A stretch of DNA of 53,049 nt. Source: an uncultured Bacilli bacterium (GTDB lineage Bacteria > Bacillota_I > Bacilli_A > RF39 > UBA660). The notes under the pieces are model-generated. The model saw only the letters and a program-made list of their open reading frames with translations. It did not search any database and was not told the origin of the DNA. Made by a program: the position numbers and the translations under genes. How positions within the stretch are numbered: position 1 is the stretch's first letter; every line of letters begins with the position of its first letter. The stretch spans positions 1 through 53,049 of the forward strand of contig CANROW010000008.1 of assembly GCA_947632345.1 (NCBI GenBank), read 5' to 3'. Below, in pieces: positions 15,933 through 25,950 of this stretch.

Positions 15933-17665
15933 AGTTTTATTCCTAAATCATTTAATTGTTTTTCGTCAACAACATTAGGAGCTTCCGTCATCAAACAAGC
16001 AGCACTAGCTGTCTTAGGGAAAGCAACTACATCACGAATATTGTCTGTATCAGCTAAAATCATAATGAGACGCTCAAGACCAATACCAACTCCACCGTGT
16101 GGAGGAGCTCCATACTTAAAGGCATCTAAGAAGAAGCCGAATTTAGCCCTTGCTTCCTCATCGGTTAGACCAATGGCATCAAAGACTTTCTTCTGCATTA
16201 CCGCATCGTGAATACGAATAGATCCACTCAATAACTCATAACCATTTAAAACGAGGTCATAGGCTCTTGAATAACAATTAGCTTTATCAGTTAAAAGCTT
16301 ATCGACATCTTGTTTGCGAGGAGATGTAAAAGGATGATGAGCGGCTACATAGCGATTCTCTTCTTCTGAAAACTCATACATTGGGAATTCTGTTACCCAC
16401 AAGAAATTGTATTTCGTTTTATCAATTAGATCTAAATCGTGTCCTAGTTTACTACGCAAAGCTCCAAGCGCTGTCTTAACGATATTCTTCTGATCCGCTA
16501 CAATCAAAACTAAGTCATTTTCCGAAAGTTCTAATCGCTCTATCAATTCTTTACTCTCATCATTAGACAATACTTTAGAAATAGAACCAGACAATTCATT
16601 AGCATTATATTTTAGATAAGATAATGCTTTAGCTTTATATATTTTAACAAAATCAGTCAATTTATCTAAATCTTTGCGTGAAAATTTATCACTGGCATTT
16701 TTTACGACTAAACAATTGATAACCCCTTTGTCATAGATGATATTTTTAAATATTTCAAAAGTTGTGTTAGCAAAGATATCGGTAATATCTTGAAGTTCCA
16801 TTCCAAAACGAGTATCTGGTTTATCACTACCAAAACGATCCATACACTCATTGTAAGTTAATCTGACAAACTTATCTAATTTAACCCCTTTAATTTCTTT
16901 GAAGATTTCTTTCATCATCTCTTCAACGACATTCCAAATATCTTCTTCTTCAATAAAACTCATCTCAATATCAATTTGTGTAAATTCAGGTTGGCGATCA
17001 GCTCGTAAATCCTCATCACGGAAACATCTAGCAATTTGAAAATACCTCTCGATGCCTCCAATCATCAAAAGTTGTTTATAGATTTGGGGAGATTGTGGCA
17101 AAGCATAAAATTTACCATTAGAAATACGTGATGGTACTAAGTAGTCTCTTGCTCCCTCTGGAGTTGATTTACATAGAATTGGTGTTTCTACTTCAATAAA
17201 TCCTAAATTTGATAAGAAATTGCGGACAATCATTGTAACGCGATGCCGAAGAATTAAATTATCTTTGATGTTCTCACGTCTAATATCCAAATAACGATAT
17301 TTCAAACGGGTATCCTCAAGAGCGGTTGTATCTTTAGATATTTCAAAGGGAATATCAATACTATTATTGATGAGTTCCATTTCACTAACTAATACTTCAA
17401 TATCACCCGTTGGCAATTTCGGATTCTTACTCTCGCGTTCACTTATCTTTCCAACGACTTTAATAACAGCTTCACTCTTTAAAATGGCAGCTACTTCATG
17501 AGCAGCATCTTCTGGTCTAACGACTAATTGAATGATACCGCTTCGATCACGTAAATCAATAAAAGTAAGTCCTCCTAGATCCCTTTTCTTTTGGACCCAT
17601 CCGTAAAGAGTTACTTCTTCTCCAACATTTTTTATATTAAAACTGGCATTCATATTTTTTTTCAT
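15926..17665 (-). CDS. aspS: Aspartyl-tRNA synthetase
   Basis: This class II synthetase charges tRNA-Asp. The 579 residues show the N-terminal OB anticodon-binding domain (VTLYGWVQKKRDLGGLTFIDLRD), motif 2 (ARCFRDEDLRADRQPEFTQ), the bacterial GAD insertion domain and motif 3 (GVGIGLERLIMIL). The start follows AGGAGGT. It lies 20 bp after hisS and shares the hisS T-box leader. Whether it also aspartylates tRNA-Asn is not visible here. Confidence 0.97.
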   Translation of the reverse strand: MKKNMNASFNIKNVGEEVTLYGWVQKKRDLGGLTFIDLRDRSGIIQLVVRPEDAAHEVAAILKSEAVIKVVGKISERESKNPKLPTGDIEVLVSEMELINNSIDIPFEISKDTTALEDTRLKYRYLDIRRENIKDNLILRHRVTMIVRNFLSNLGFIEVETPILCKSTPEGARDYLVPSRISNGKFYALPQSPQIYKQLLMIGGIERYFQIARCFRDEDLRADRQPEFTQIDIEMSFIEEEDIWNVVEEMMKEIFKEIKGVKLDKFVRLTYNECMDRFGSDKPDTRFGMELQDITDIFANTTFEIFKNIIYDKGVINCLVVKNASDKFSRKDLDKLTDFVKIYKAKALSYLKYNANELSGSISKVLSNDESKELIERLELSENDLVLIVADQKNIVKTALGALRSKLGHDLDLIDKTKYNFLWVTEFPMYEFSEEENRYVAAHHPFTSPRKQDVDKLLTDKANCYSRAYDLVLNGYELLSGSIRIHDAVMQKKVFDAIGLTDEEARAKFGFFLDAFKYGAPPHGGVGIGLERLIMILADTDNIRDVVAFPKTASAACLMTEAPNVVDEKQLNDLGIKLK

Positions 17666-17685
17666 ATTTACCTCCTAATGATACT

Positions 17686-19011
17686 CTACTCATCAGTATT
17701 ATTTTCTAAGTATTTTTCTAAATCTTCATCACTGAATTCTTCTGATGAAGTCTTTTCTTCAAAGTAATATAAGATGTAATCAATTCCGACTAAAGTCTCT
17801 TCTTTAGTCTTATTATCCTTTATCTTGATGACATCGTTTTGCATTTCTTCTTCATTTAGAATAATTAAATGTTTACTGTTTAAGCGATCTGCCTGTTTAA
17901 ATTGACTCTTTAAACTGCGACCCATATATTCCATTTCCACTTTATAACCATTCATACGCAAATATTGGGTAAGACTAATCGCATACTCTTTTTCACTTTG
18001 AGATACATACATAATATAAGCATCTAATTCTTTTGCAACTGGTAATTCTATTTTTTCAAGGTCAAGCGCCATGATTAGACGACTCATTCCTAAGGCAAAA
18101 CCAATTCCTGGTGTCACTGGTCCACCAAGTAAATCAACTAAGCCATTATAACGACCACCAGCGGCTAAAACATTATTTGAACCAAAGCCATCGACTTTAG
18201 CTTCAATTTCAAAAACGACGTGATTATAATAGTCTAATCCTCTAACTAAACGTGGGTTTACTTCATACTCAACTTCTAAAAGTGTCAAATACTTTTTAAC
18301 ATCATCAAATCTCTTTTTACTCTCTTCATTTAAATAATCAAGAGTGATTGGGGCTTTTTTTAAAATGTCGCTATCCGCATCAACCTTACAATCTAGAATA
18401 CGTAAAGGATTCTTCTTAAATCTTTCTTGGCAATCCTCACATAGACAATCAATGTGTGGTTTAAAATATTCGACTAAGGCTTGACGATAATTATCCCGTG
18501 ACTCTCGATCACCCAAGGTATTAATATTTACTTTGACTTGTTGCAATCCTAAAGTTTTAAATAGATTAACGGGAATAGAAATAACTTCAGCATCAATCAT
18601 TGCATCATCACAACCTAAGACTTCAACACCAAATTGCGTAAGTTCACGATCACGTCCGGCTTGTGGGCGCTCATAACGATACATCGTTCCATTATAATAT
18701 AACTTAATAGGTTGAACACCATCACCATACATCTTATTTTCAATATAGCTACGAACAACTCCAGCCGTTCCTTCTGGTCGAAGGGTCATATTTCTATCGC
18801 CACGATCAACAAAATCATAAGTTTCTTTCGTAACAATATCGGTCGTCTCACCAACGCCGCGATGGAATAACTCACTAGCTTCAAAAATTGGTGTACGAAT
18901 ATAATCATAATTATATTTTTCCATCAAATCAGCGATAACTCCATTGACATAATTCCACTTTCTAGCTTCTTCGCCATAAAGATCATAAGTTCCCTTTGGT
19001 TTAACTATCAT
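17686..19011 (-). CDS. hisS: Histidyl-tRNA synthetase
   Basis: This class II synthetase charges tRNA-His. The ATG at 19011 (MIVKPKGTYDLYG) follows AGGAGG; the 12 extra track codons lie in the T-box leader. The 441 residues contain motif 2 (MYRYERPQAGRDRELTQ), the His-specific LVRGLDYYNHVVFE and AAGGRYNGL, and a C-terminal anticodon-binding domain. An acidic tail (EEFSDEDLEKYLENN) extends past the usual end. It forms an operon with aspS. Confidence 0.97.
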   Translation of the reverse strand: MIVKPKGTYDLYGEEARKWNYVNGVIADLMEKYNYDYIRTPIFEASELFHRGVGETTDIVTKETYDFVDRGDRNMTLRPEGTAGVVRSYIENKMYGDGVQPIKLYYNGTMYRYERPQAGRDRELTQFGVEVLGCDDAMIDAEVISIPVNLFKTLGLQQVKVNINTLGDRESRDNYRQALVEYFKPHIDCLCEDCQERFKKNPLRILDCKVDADSDILKKAPITLDYLNEESKKRFDDVKKYLTLLEVEYEVNPRLVRGLDYYNHVVFEIEAKVDGFGSNNVLAAGGRYNGLVDLLGGPVTPGIGFALGMSRLIMALDLEKIELPVAKELDAYIMYVSQSEKEYAISLTQYLRMNGYKVEMEYMGRSLKSQFKQADRLNSKHLIILNEEEMQNDVIKIKDNKTKEETLVGIDYILYYFEEKTSSEEFSDEDLEKYLENNTDE

Positions 19012-19018
19012 AATATTC

Positions 19019-19228
19019 CTCCTCATAAATAAAAAGGAAGCAACCACATAAGGACGAATATCATTCGTGGTGCCACCTTAATTCCATTAAATAATGCTTT
19101 CAAATCTTAACGCGATTACACGCCTCTACCCTTATTGAGTGTCTTCAACATAAATATCCTAAACACTTTCACCAAATGCGTTCTCTCTAAAAAGATAAAT
19201 TATATCTACTCTTCTCACATAGAAGACA
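19019..19228 (-). promoter_or_regulatory. T-box riboswitch leader of hisS-aspS
   Basis: The leader has the hallmarks of a T-box, which senses uncharged tRNA: AGAGTAG near the 5' end, AGAGAG followed by TTGGTGAAAG in the stem I apex, and the T-box sequence AAGGTGGCACCACG. A terminator stem ending in CTTCCTTTTT precedes the hisS ribosome site. A CAC triplet (in GAAGACACTC) sits where the specifier is expected and would read His. Uncharged tRNA-His would favour the antiterminator and raise hisS-aspS expression. The specifier placement is tentative. Confidence 0.88.
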
Positions 19229-19233
19229 ATTGT

Positions 19234-19262
19234 ATTTTATCGCAAGAAAACATTTTTTTCAA
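19234..19262 (-). promoter_or_regulatory. hisS T-box promoter
   Basis: TTGAAA, 17 nt, TAAAAT on the minus strand. Confidence 0.6.
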
Positions 19263-19288
19263 TATATTATTTTATTTTATCCAAAATA

Positions 19289-20149
19289 TTAAAGCAAATT
19301 AAATACTTTAATCGGTTTAATCAAGTTTCTATCTTTTTCATATACTTCGTAAATAGCCAGAACTTTTTTCTGAGAATTGATAAAAACAATTCTCTCATCC
19401 TGATAACGATTTTCTAAAACGCGCCCATTTCTAATCTTTTTCTCAAGGAAATCATCAACTTCAACCATTGGGAAATTAGACAAAGCTTCATAAAATGAAA
19501 CTAAATGGTAATTACCATTAGCGATATCTGAAAGCGTATAACTATTATCAATCGTAAAATGTCCTTGTTTGGTTCGTTTCAATTCTTTCATCGTACAAGG
19601 AATACCTAGTTTAATGCCAATATCACGAATGAGACTGCGAATATAAGTTCCTTTACTGACTGATACTTTAAATGTAAATGATTCCTTTTTCAATTCTAAT
19701 AATTCAATTGAAAAAACTTCAATTTCTCTAGTCGGTAAAGTAACTTCAATATTTTTACGAGCATATTCATATAACCTTTGACCATTTACTTTGACCGAAG
19801 AATATAGAGGGACTTCCTGAAGGCTTTTACCAACGAAACTATTTAAAACACTTATTATTTTTTCTCTATCTAAAACATAATCTTCCCGTTTTAAAACATT
19901 ACCAGTAATATCGAGAGTATTCGTAAGAATTCCTGGTTGTACTTCGGCAATATATTCTTTAGTATCACAACTGAGTAAATCAACGAGTTTTAATCCTTCG
20001 CCTAAAGCAATCACTAAAACTCCGGTAGCAAGCGGGTCAAGGGTTCCAGTATGTCCCACTCTTCCCATATCAAAAATCGAGCTTATCTTATTGACGACAT
20101 CCCGACTCGTCCAATCCTTTTCTTTATTGACAACAATTAATCCATCCAT
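19289..20149 (-). CDS. truB: TruB, tRNA pseudouridine-55 synthase
   Basis: TruB makes pseudouridine 55 in the T loop of tRNAs. The ATG at 20149 gives the normal start (MDGLIVVNKEKDWTSRDVV) and overlaps the mutM stop as TGATG, implying translational coupling. The catalytic Asp is in GHTGTLDPLATG, followed by KEYIAEV and the conserved KGTYIRSLIRDIG. The 286 residues are near the family norm, with a short C-terminal PUA-like part. It ends the polA-mutM-truB operon. Confidence 0.95.
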   Translation of the reverse strand: MDGLIVVNKEKDWTSRDVVNKISSIFDMGRVGHTGTLDPLATGVLVIALGEGLKLVDLLSCDTKEYIAEVQPGILTNTLDITGNVLKREDYVLDREKIISVLNSFVGKSLQEVPLYSSVKVNGQRLYEYARKNIEVTLPTREIEVFSIELLELKKESFTFKVSVSKGTYIRSLIRDIGIKLGIPCTMKELKRTKQGHFTIDNSYTLSDIANGNYHLVSFYEALSNFPMVEVDDFLEKKIRNGRVLENRYQDERIVFINSQKKVLAIYEVYEKDRNLIKPIKVFNLL

Positions 20150-20979
20150 CAGCTTCTTCTTTCCTGACACTTTGGACAATAATAAGTACCTCGTCCGCCA
20201 ATACGTGTCTTTTCAATAATACTATTACAGATCAAACATTTCTCTTTTTCTCGACAATGGACATATAAATTATTTTGAAATAAACCCGTGACACCCTCAT
20301 CAGAAGTATAACTACGAATAGTTGTACCACCTTCACTAATCGCCTTTTCTAAAGTCTTTTTGGTATTAATAATTATATTGTCCAAATCCTTTTCAACTAG
20401 TTCATTACAAGGAGTATAGGGATTGATTCTACTCAAAAACAATATTTCATCAGCATAGATATTACCAATTCCCGTAATGATTCCTTGATCCAAAATAACC
20501 GTTTTAATGGGAAGACGCTTACTCTTATATTTTTCTTCAAGATACTTATGAGTTAGATTTTTATCCCACGGCTCAAGTCCCAATTCCTGTATTGGCTTTG
20601 CTTCTTCTAATTTATCTTTAGGGACTAAATGCATTCGTCCAAACTTGCGCGTATCGTTATAGCGTAATGACGTGTTATCAGTAAAATTGAAGATGACGTG
20701 TTGATGCTTCGTCACTTCATCGTCAACCTTTTTCAAAAAGTATTTTCCTTCCATCCGCAAATGCGATAACAAACAATAATCATCTAGATGAAAGATTAAC
20801 CACTTTCCTCTTCGCGTTATATCTTTAATCGTTTGACCAGCTAAATTCTTAATGAACTCAGCGCTCGAAACATTTTCAATAATACTTGGGTAGTTAACTT
20901 CAACATCAGCTATCGTCTTTCCCAAAACCTTTCTCTTCAATGTCTCTTTAACGGTCTCAACTTCTGGTAATTCAGGCAT
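20149..20979 (-). CDS. mutM: MutM/Fpg, formamidopyrimidine-DNA glycosylase
   Basis: MutM removes 8-oxoguanine and formamidopyrimidines and nicks the abasic site. The catalytic N-terminus PELPEVET is intact after Met removal (Pro nucleophile, Glu). Lys is present in HLRMEGKYF, and the C-terminal zinc finger (CLICNS ... CPKCQ) is complete, with RGTYYCPKC. The 276-residue length is normal. It lies 17 bp after polA, a common Firmicutes pairing for base-excision repair. Confidence 0.96.
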   Translation of the reverse strand: MPELPEVETVKETLKRKVLGKTIADVEVNYPSIIENVSSAEFIKNLAGQTIKDITRRGKWLIFHLDDYCLLSHLRMEGKYFLKKVDDEVTKHQHVIFNFTDNTSLRYNDTRKFGRMHLVPKDKLEEAKPIQELGLEPWDKNLTHKYLEEKYKSKRLPIKTVILDQGIITGIGNIYADEILFLSRINPYTPCNELVEKDLDNIIINTKKTLEKAISEGGTTIRSYTSDEGVTGLFQNNLYVHCREKEKCLICNSIIEKTRIGGRGTYYCPKCQERRS

Positions 20980-20996
20980 ATGATCACTTCCTACTT

Positions 20997-23618
20997 CTAT
21001 TTGGCCTCATACCAATTATTTCCTTTATTGACATCAACTTTTAATGGAACATTTAACTTATAAGTATTCTCCATAATGTCAACAATAATGTTTTCAACTT
21101 CTTCTTCCTCTTCTTTTAAAACATTAAAAACTAATTCATCATGAACTTGAATGAGCATTTTACTCTTTAAATGCCGCTTTTTAAATTCAGCATAAATCTC
21201 AATCATAGCTTTTTTCAAAATATCGGCAGCACTTCCTTGAACTGGCGTATTTTTAGCCATTCTTTCACCACTAGATCTAATCATATAATTCTTATTTTTT
21301 AGTTCATCAATGATGCGTTTACGATTCATAATCGTCTTGACATAACCATCACGATGTGCATTTTCAACAATCTTATCCATGAATTCGCGAATGCTTGGAA
21401 AAGTGTCTAAATAATCATCAATAAATCTTTTAGCACTAGCAATATCAATGTTCAAATCTTCACTTAACCCAAAGCTGCTAATTCCATATAAAATACCAAA
21501 ATTAACCGCTTTAGCTTGCCGCCGCATATTAGAATCAACTTGATCAATAGGAACACCAAATATGTCACTAGCGGTCTTAGCATGAATATCAAAACCATGT
21601 TTAAAAGCTTCAATCATATTAGTAGCATTTGACATATGAGCAAAAACCCTTAACTCAATCTGGGAATAATCACTTGATAAAAGAACTGAATTATCTTCAG
21701 GAATAAACGCTTTACGAATGATTTTTCCTTCTTCAGTCCGCACGGGAATATTTTGTAAATTAGGATTGGATGATGATAGACGTCCCGTTCTCGTCAAAGT
21801 TTGATTAAAAATAGTATGAATTCGTCCATCTTCACCAACTTCCTCCATTAAACCGACGATATAAGTATTATATAATTTGGTAACCATTCGATAATCTTCA
21901 ATGAGACTGACAACGGGATGAAGATGTCTAATCTTATCAAGAATTTCTTTACTAGTTAAATATTTATTTTTTTCATCATCTTTTTTAGCCCTCTTCGGAT
22001 AATGAATTCCCAATTTTTCAAAAAGGACCTCGCCTAATTGTTTTGGTGAAGAGATATTGAACTCACAACCACACATCGTATAAATTTCTTCCGAAATAGA
22101 TTCGATTCTCTTTTTCAATTCTTCACCAATTTGCGATAAATAATCCTTATCAACCTTAATACCAGTTATCTCCATATCAGCAAGGACTTCAACTAATGGC
22201 ATTTCTAGTTTAGAAAAAAGATTTAAATCATTTTCTTCTTCTAATTTCTTCAAGAATTCATCTCTTTTATCATAGATAAACTTAGCTTTTAAACAAGCAT
22301 TTTTAGCAATGATTTCAATATCAGGTAAATGTAATTTAGCTTCACTACCAAATTCTTGTTCATAAAAATCAACTTTATAACCATTATTATTCATTAGATA
22401 TGACATATCATCTTTAATAGTTTGATTCAATATATAAGAAGCAACCATCATATCAAAAGAAACATTGGATATACTCAAATGGTGTCTAGATAAAGCATAG
22501 ATCAATTTTTTTAAATCATAAGTATATTTGTCATAAGAACTATTTAAAATAGTTGGATTTTTCATTAAAACATCAAAAGGAATATAATAAGAAACTTCTT
22601 TATTATAAATAGACACCCCTAAAATATCCGCTTTATGATAGTTATATCCAAATAGTTCAACATAAATAGAAAAATCTGATTTAATATTGATAGAATCCAT
22701 ATCATTAACTATTTTATAATCAATATCGACGACATTTTCACGAATATTATTCTCTTTGATATCCATTTTCTTTATCAATGAATAGAATTCTAAATCATTT
22801 AATAAATCGATGTAACGAAGAGTATCAATACCATTATATTTTATTTTAGAAAAATCCGTATCAATTGGTACATCTTTATAGATAGTCGCTAAATCATAAC
22901 TCATAAAGGCCTTATCACGATCAGCGATTAACTTATCTTTTAATTTACCAGCCATTTTATCAACATTATTGTATAAATTGCCAAGAGTCCCATATTCTTG
23001 TAAGAGTTTTAGAGCTGTCTTTTCACCAACACCACTAACACCAGGAATATTGTCACTAGCATCACCCATAAGAGCTTTTAAATCAATCATACGTGGTGGT
23101 TCAATACCATAAGTATTAATGAATTCTGACCGCGTCATCCGAATTGAATCATTGGTCTTCAATAATTTGACTTCAACTTCATCATTGATCAATTGCAACA
23201 AATCCTTATCACTAGAAATAATCGTCGCATTATATTCAGGATTAAGTGTTGCCGCTTTCGCAAAAGTACCGATTATATCATCAGCTTCATAATTATCAAT
23301 TTCAAAATACTTAAAGCCCATTGCCTCAACTATTTCTTTAGCGACAGGAAATTGCACTTTCAATTCATCAGGAGTCTCACCTCGTCCACCTTTATAATCA
23401 GCATACTTCTCATGTCTAAAAGTCTTACCCTTATCAAAAGCAATCATGACATATTCTGGATTTTCTTCATTAATTATCTTATTCAACATATTGATGAGTC
23501 CATATATTGCATTAGTTGGAAAACCTTTGCTATTTTTCATCGTATTGCCATTATAGGCTGTTGCATAATAACTGCGAAATAAGATATTATTACCATCTAT
23601 TAAAAGTACTTTCTTCAC
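20997..23618 (-). CDS. polA: DNA polymerase I
   Basis: PolA fills gaps and removes RNA primers. The 873 residues show the 5'-nuclease domain (LLIDGNNILFRSYYA, GDASDNIPGVSGVGEKTA) and the polymerase domain with motif A (SSDYSQIELRVFAH), motif B (RRQAKAVNFGILYGIS) and motif C (VHDELVF). The 3'-5' exonuclease domain is present but degenerate: the metal-binding DTE is replaced by IYVEL. Proofreading is probably lost, as in Bacillus PolA. GTG at 23618 is preferred over GTG at 23627 from the spacing to AGGTG. Confidence 0.97.
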   Translation of the reverse strand: MKKVLLIDGNNILFRSYYATAYNGNTMKNSKGFPTNAIYGLINMLNKIINEENPEYVMIAFDKGKTFRHEKYADYKGGRGETPDELKVQFPVAKEIVEAMGFKYFEIDNYEADDIIGTFAKAATLNPEYNATIISSDKDLLQLINDEVEVKLLKTNDSIRMTRSEFINTYGIEPPRMIDLKALMGDASDNIPGVSGVGEKTALKLLQEYGTLGNLYNNVDKMAGKLKDKLIADRDKAFMSYDLATIYKDVPIDTDFSKIKYNGIDTLRYIDLLNDLEFYSLIKKMDIKENNIRENVVDIDYKIVNDMDSINIKSDFSIYVELFGYNYHKADILGVSIYNKEVSYYIPFDVLMKNPTILNSSYDKYTYDLKKLIYALSRHHLSISNVSFDMMVASYILNQTIKDDMSYLMNNNGYKVDFYEQEFGSEAKLHLPDIEIIAKNACLKAKFIYDKRDEFLKKLEEENDLNLFSKLEMPLVEVLADMEITGIKVDKDYLSQIGEELKKRIESISEEIYTMCGCEFNISSPKQLGEVLFEKLGIHYPKRAKKDDEKNKYLTSKEILDKIRHLHPVVSLIEDYRMVTKLYNTYIVGLMEEVGEDGRIHTIFNQTLTRTGRLSSSNPNLQNIPVRTEEGKIIRKAFIPEDNSVLLSSDYSQIELRVFAHMSNATNMIEAFKHGFDIHAKTASDIFGVPIDQVDSNMRRQAKAVNFGILYGISSFGLSEDLNIDIASAKRFIDDYLDTFPSIREFMDKIVENAHRDGYVKTIMNRKRIIDELKNKNYMIRSSGERMAKNTPVQGSAADILKKAMIEIYAEFKKRHLKSKMLIQVHDELVFNVLKEEEEEVENIIVDIMENTYKLNVPLKVDVNKGNNWYEAK

Positions 23619-23657
23619 ATTAATCACCTAGACATATTATATCATAAATAAATTTAT

Positions 23658-23693
23658 AACAAAGAAAAACAAGTATAAATTAATATACTTGTT
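23658..23693 (-). terminator. Terminator after the VirB6-like gene
   Basis: AACAAGTATA and TATACTTGTT form a 10-bp stem followed on the minus strand by TTTTTCTTTG. It separates the VirB6-like operon from polA. Confidence 0.8.
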
Positions 23694-23714
23694 ATGTTAG
23701 AAATGTCTTACATT

Positions 23715-25928
23715 TTATCCATCTGAATTTCCCCAGAAAGTTTCAGGTTCACTATTGTTATCATTTTTTGAAGAAGGTGTTCCATTTCCAGCACTACTAG
23801 AGGAAGCTTCTGTTAGTTTATCAGAATCAACATCAACATCAACGTCAACTTCAAGACCAGGAATTGAAAGTTGGTTAGGATCAGCATCTACTTTATCTAC
23901 TTTGGCAGTGACTTCAGCTGTTTGACTTATGTTGGAATCACCAACTTTTGCTCCTAATTGTTGATTAACAGTTTGGGTTGCATCGCCAGCAGAATTGCCA
24001 ACCATAGTACCATACATTTGATTAACTATTTGAGTAATTTCTTGTTCTTTTGTTCCAATATGAGCCTCGGCAATTTGACCTACAACTTGATCTACAACTT
24101 GCTTAACAGCAGCTGGGGAATCTAACTTTCCACCATCGTCAACCACTCTCTTAACTCTTTGCTCTACTTCATCCAATGGTACATCAAGTTGTTCAGAAAC
24201 AACCTTGTGTATTTTTTGTGAAACAGTCTCCGTAGTCTCCTTACCATTTATATCTCCCTGAAGGGATGCGACCATTTTACCAGAAACATATGCTGTTGCA
24301 TTTGTTGTATTAGGATTATCAAGCTTTAGCCCCAAACTTCTAGCTGTAACGTTTGCTGCAATTACTCCATTCAAAGCTGTCGGATTTTCTCTTTTGACAA
24401 TCTCTGTAACTTCTCTAATTTCCTGACGTCTTGCATTTGTCATTAAGTCTTCGTGTCTTGAGGCCTCAATAGCAGCTTGTTCGTTTTCTTTTTTCTTAGC
24501 TTTTTCAGAATCCCTAGCCTTTTGATTACTACCATTTACAGCATCATTTTGTTCTTTCATTCCTTTATATGCTGAACCAGTAAACTGATTTGAGCCAAGA
24601 GCTGCTCCTAAAAATCCACTATTCATCCTTTTTCTCGCCTGTCCCATAGCGGCCAAACTAGGATGTTTTTCATTGAGTTTTTCCTTACTTGCATTATAAC
24701 CCTTACCTAACTTAGTTTGAGCCAAACCAGCTTTTCCCATAGCTACAGCGCCACCAACAGCAGCGCCTCCTAAAGCAAGTGCACCAACAGCAGCTCCCTT
24801 TAACATACCACCGACTTGTTTGAAGATACCACTAGCATTTCCATCTTGTTCCAAATCCAATCCAAAAATATCACCAATCAACTTTGGTAAATCAAGCATA
24901 AATCCAAGTAGCCCCATAATTATTATTGCCTTTAAAAACCAATCGTTAGTAGTTAGCAAACTTCCTTGGGCATAAACACCATCAGTTCTCATCAAAGATA
25001 TTACAAATAAAACAAACCATAAGGACAATATTCTTACGAACAACATAAAGTATGTACTTAATACCGCTTTTTTCCAAGATTTAAAGACACCATCATCTGC
25101 TCCGTTAATCATATACTCAATCATTGCAATAGGAGCTAACAATTGATACAATAACATTCTAAAAAACCTAACGACCACATCAAGACAATATTTTACCATT
25201 ATGTACAGTACATATCCTAAACAGAAAGTTGATATCAAAAAAAGATAATCAAACTGGTATTGTGCCCCAAGCCAGCCATCCAAAAACATCTTTCCTCCTA
25301 GAGATCCTAGATCATTGTTCTTAATTGCTAAATCATATGCTTTCTTATTTGCTCCCGAAGCAACTTCACTTGGATTAAGAAAGCCAGCCAAAACATAAGT
25401 TCCAATATATCTTCCACCATCAACTGACATTTTTTTAATATCCTCATACATTGATTGGGGCATAATTATTCTTTGAATCAATTGATCACTAATAACACTT
25501 TCTTGAAATTCTAAGGCTATATTAAATATTGTCGGTACAAAAATTATTCCAATTAATCCAATAATACATCTCTTAATCAAAGAAGACATTCCAAGTTTAG
25601 CATCACTAACCAAATCGGGATTAACCAAATACTTAATAACAACCATCATCAGTCTAAAAAACATAATTACTCCAATGAACATATAAACATTTCTGAGTAG
25701 TGCAGTAACTACAGCGCCATTAAACATAGTTCCATTTAATAGTGTTATAATATAGTGATATACCCTACTAATTAAATCAACTATTTTTATATCAATAAAC
25801 CAGCAAATTTTTCTTCCTAAAAACTGCCACCCTCCAAGAAAGAACCATGTAACAAATGCAAGGGAAGCAATGGATTTGAGTAATTCTAAGGTTAAAGTAA
25901 GTCCTACTGGGAAATCTAATGTGGGCAT
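23715..25928 (-). CDS. VirB6/TrbL-like polytopic membrane protein
   Basis: The first 390 or so residues hold six to eight hydrophobic segments and a VirB6/TrbL-like layout, including LLAPIAMIEYM, a motif region common in Firmicutes conjugation channel proteins, and FMLDLPKLIGDIFG. The remaining 350 residues are hydrophilic, first Ala/Gly-rich, then helical and Gln/Val-rich (TQIVNQMYGTMVGN), ending in an acidic VDVDVDVDSD tail. It starts after GGAGGTGAG, 22 bp after the pilin-like gene. No VirB4, VirD4 or relaxase is in the window. I infer a membrane channel or scaffold; a conjugative role is not shown. Confidence 0.75.
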   Translation of the reverse strand: MPTLDFPVGLTLTLELLKSIASLAFVTWFFLGGWQFLGRKICWFIDIKIVDLISRVYHYIITLLNGTMFNGAVVTALLRNVYMFIGVIMFFRLMMVVIKYLVNPDLVSDAKLGMSSLIKRCIIGLIGIIFVPTIFNIALEFQESVISDQLIQRIIMPQSMYEDIKKMSVDGGRYIGTYVLAGFLNPSEVASGANKKAYDLAIKNNDLGSLGGKMFLDGWLGAQYQFDYLFLISTFCLGYVLYIMVKYCLDVVVRFFRMLLYQLLAPIAMIEYMINGADDGVFKSWKKAVLSTYFMLFVRILSLWFVLFVISLMRTDGVYAQGSLLTTNDWFLKAIIIMGLLGFMLDLPKLIGDIFGLDLEQDGNASGIFKQVGGMLKGAAVGALALGGAAVGGAVAMGKAGLAQTKLGKGYNASKEKLNEKHPSLAAMGQARKRMNSGFLGAALGSNQFTGSAYKGMKEQNDAVNGSNQKARDSEKAKKKENEQAAIEASRHEDLMTNARRQEIREVTEIVKRENPTALNGVIAANVTARSLGLKLDNPNTTNATAYVSGKMVASLQGDINGKETTETVSQKIHKVVSEQLDVPLDEVEQRVKRVVDDGGKLDSPAAVKQVVDQVVGQIAEAHIGTKEQEITQIVNQMYGTMVGNSAGDATQTVNQQLGAKVGDSNISQTAEVTAKVDKVDADPNQLSIPGLEVDVDVDVDSDKLTEASSSSAGNGTPSSKNDNNSEPETFWGNSDG

Positions 25929-25950
25929 TTATTCTCACCTCCATAATTTT

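Noticed and set aside
23715-25928. NPNTT in the VirB6-like protein as a class B sortase signal
   Set aside because: It lies in the middle of the hydrophilic domain, without a following hydrophobic stretch and basic tail at the C-terminus.
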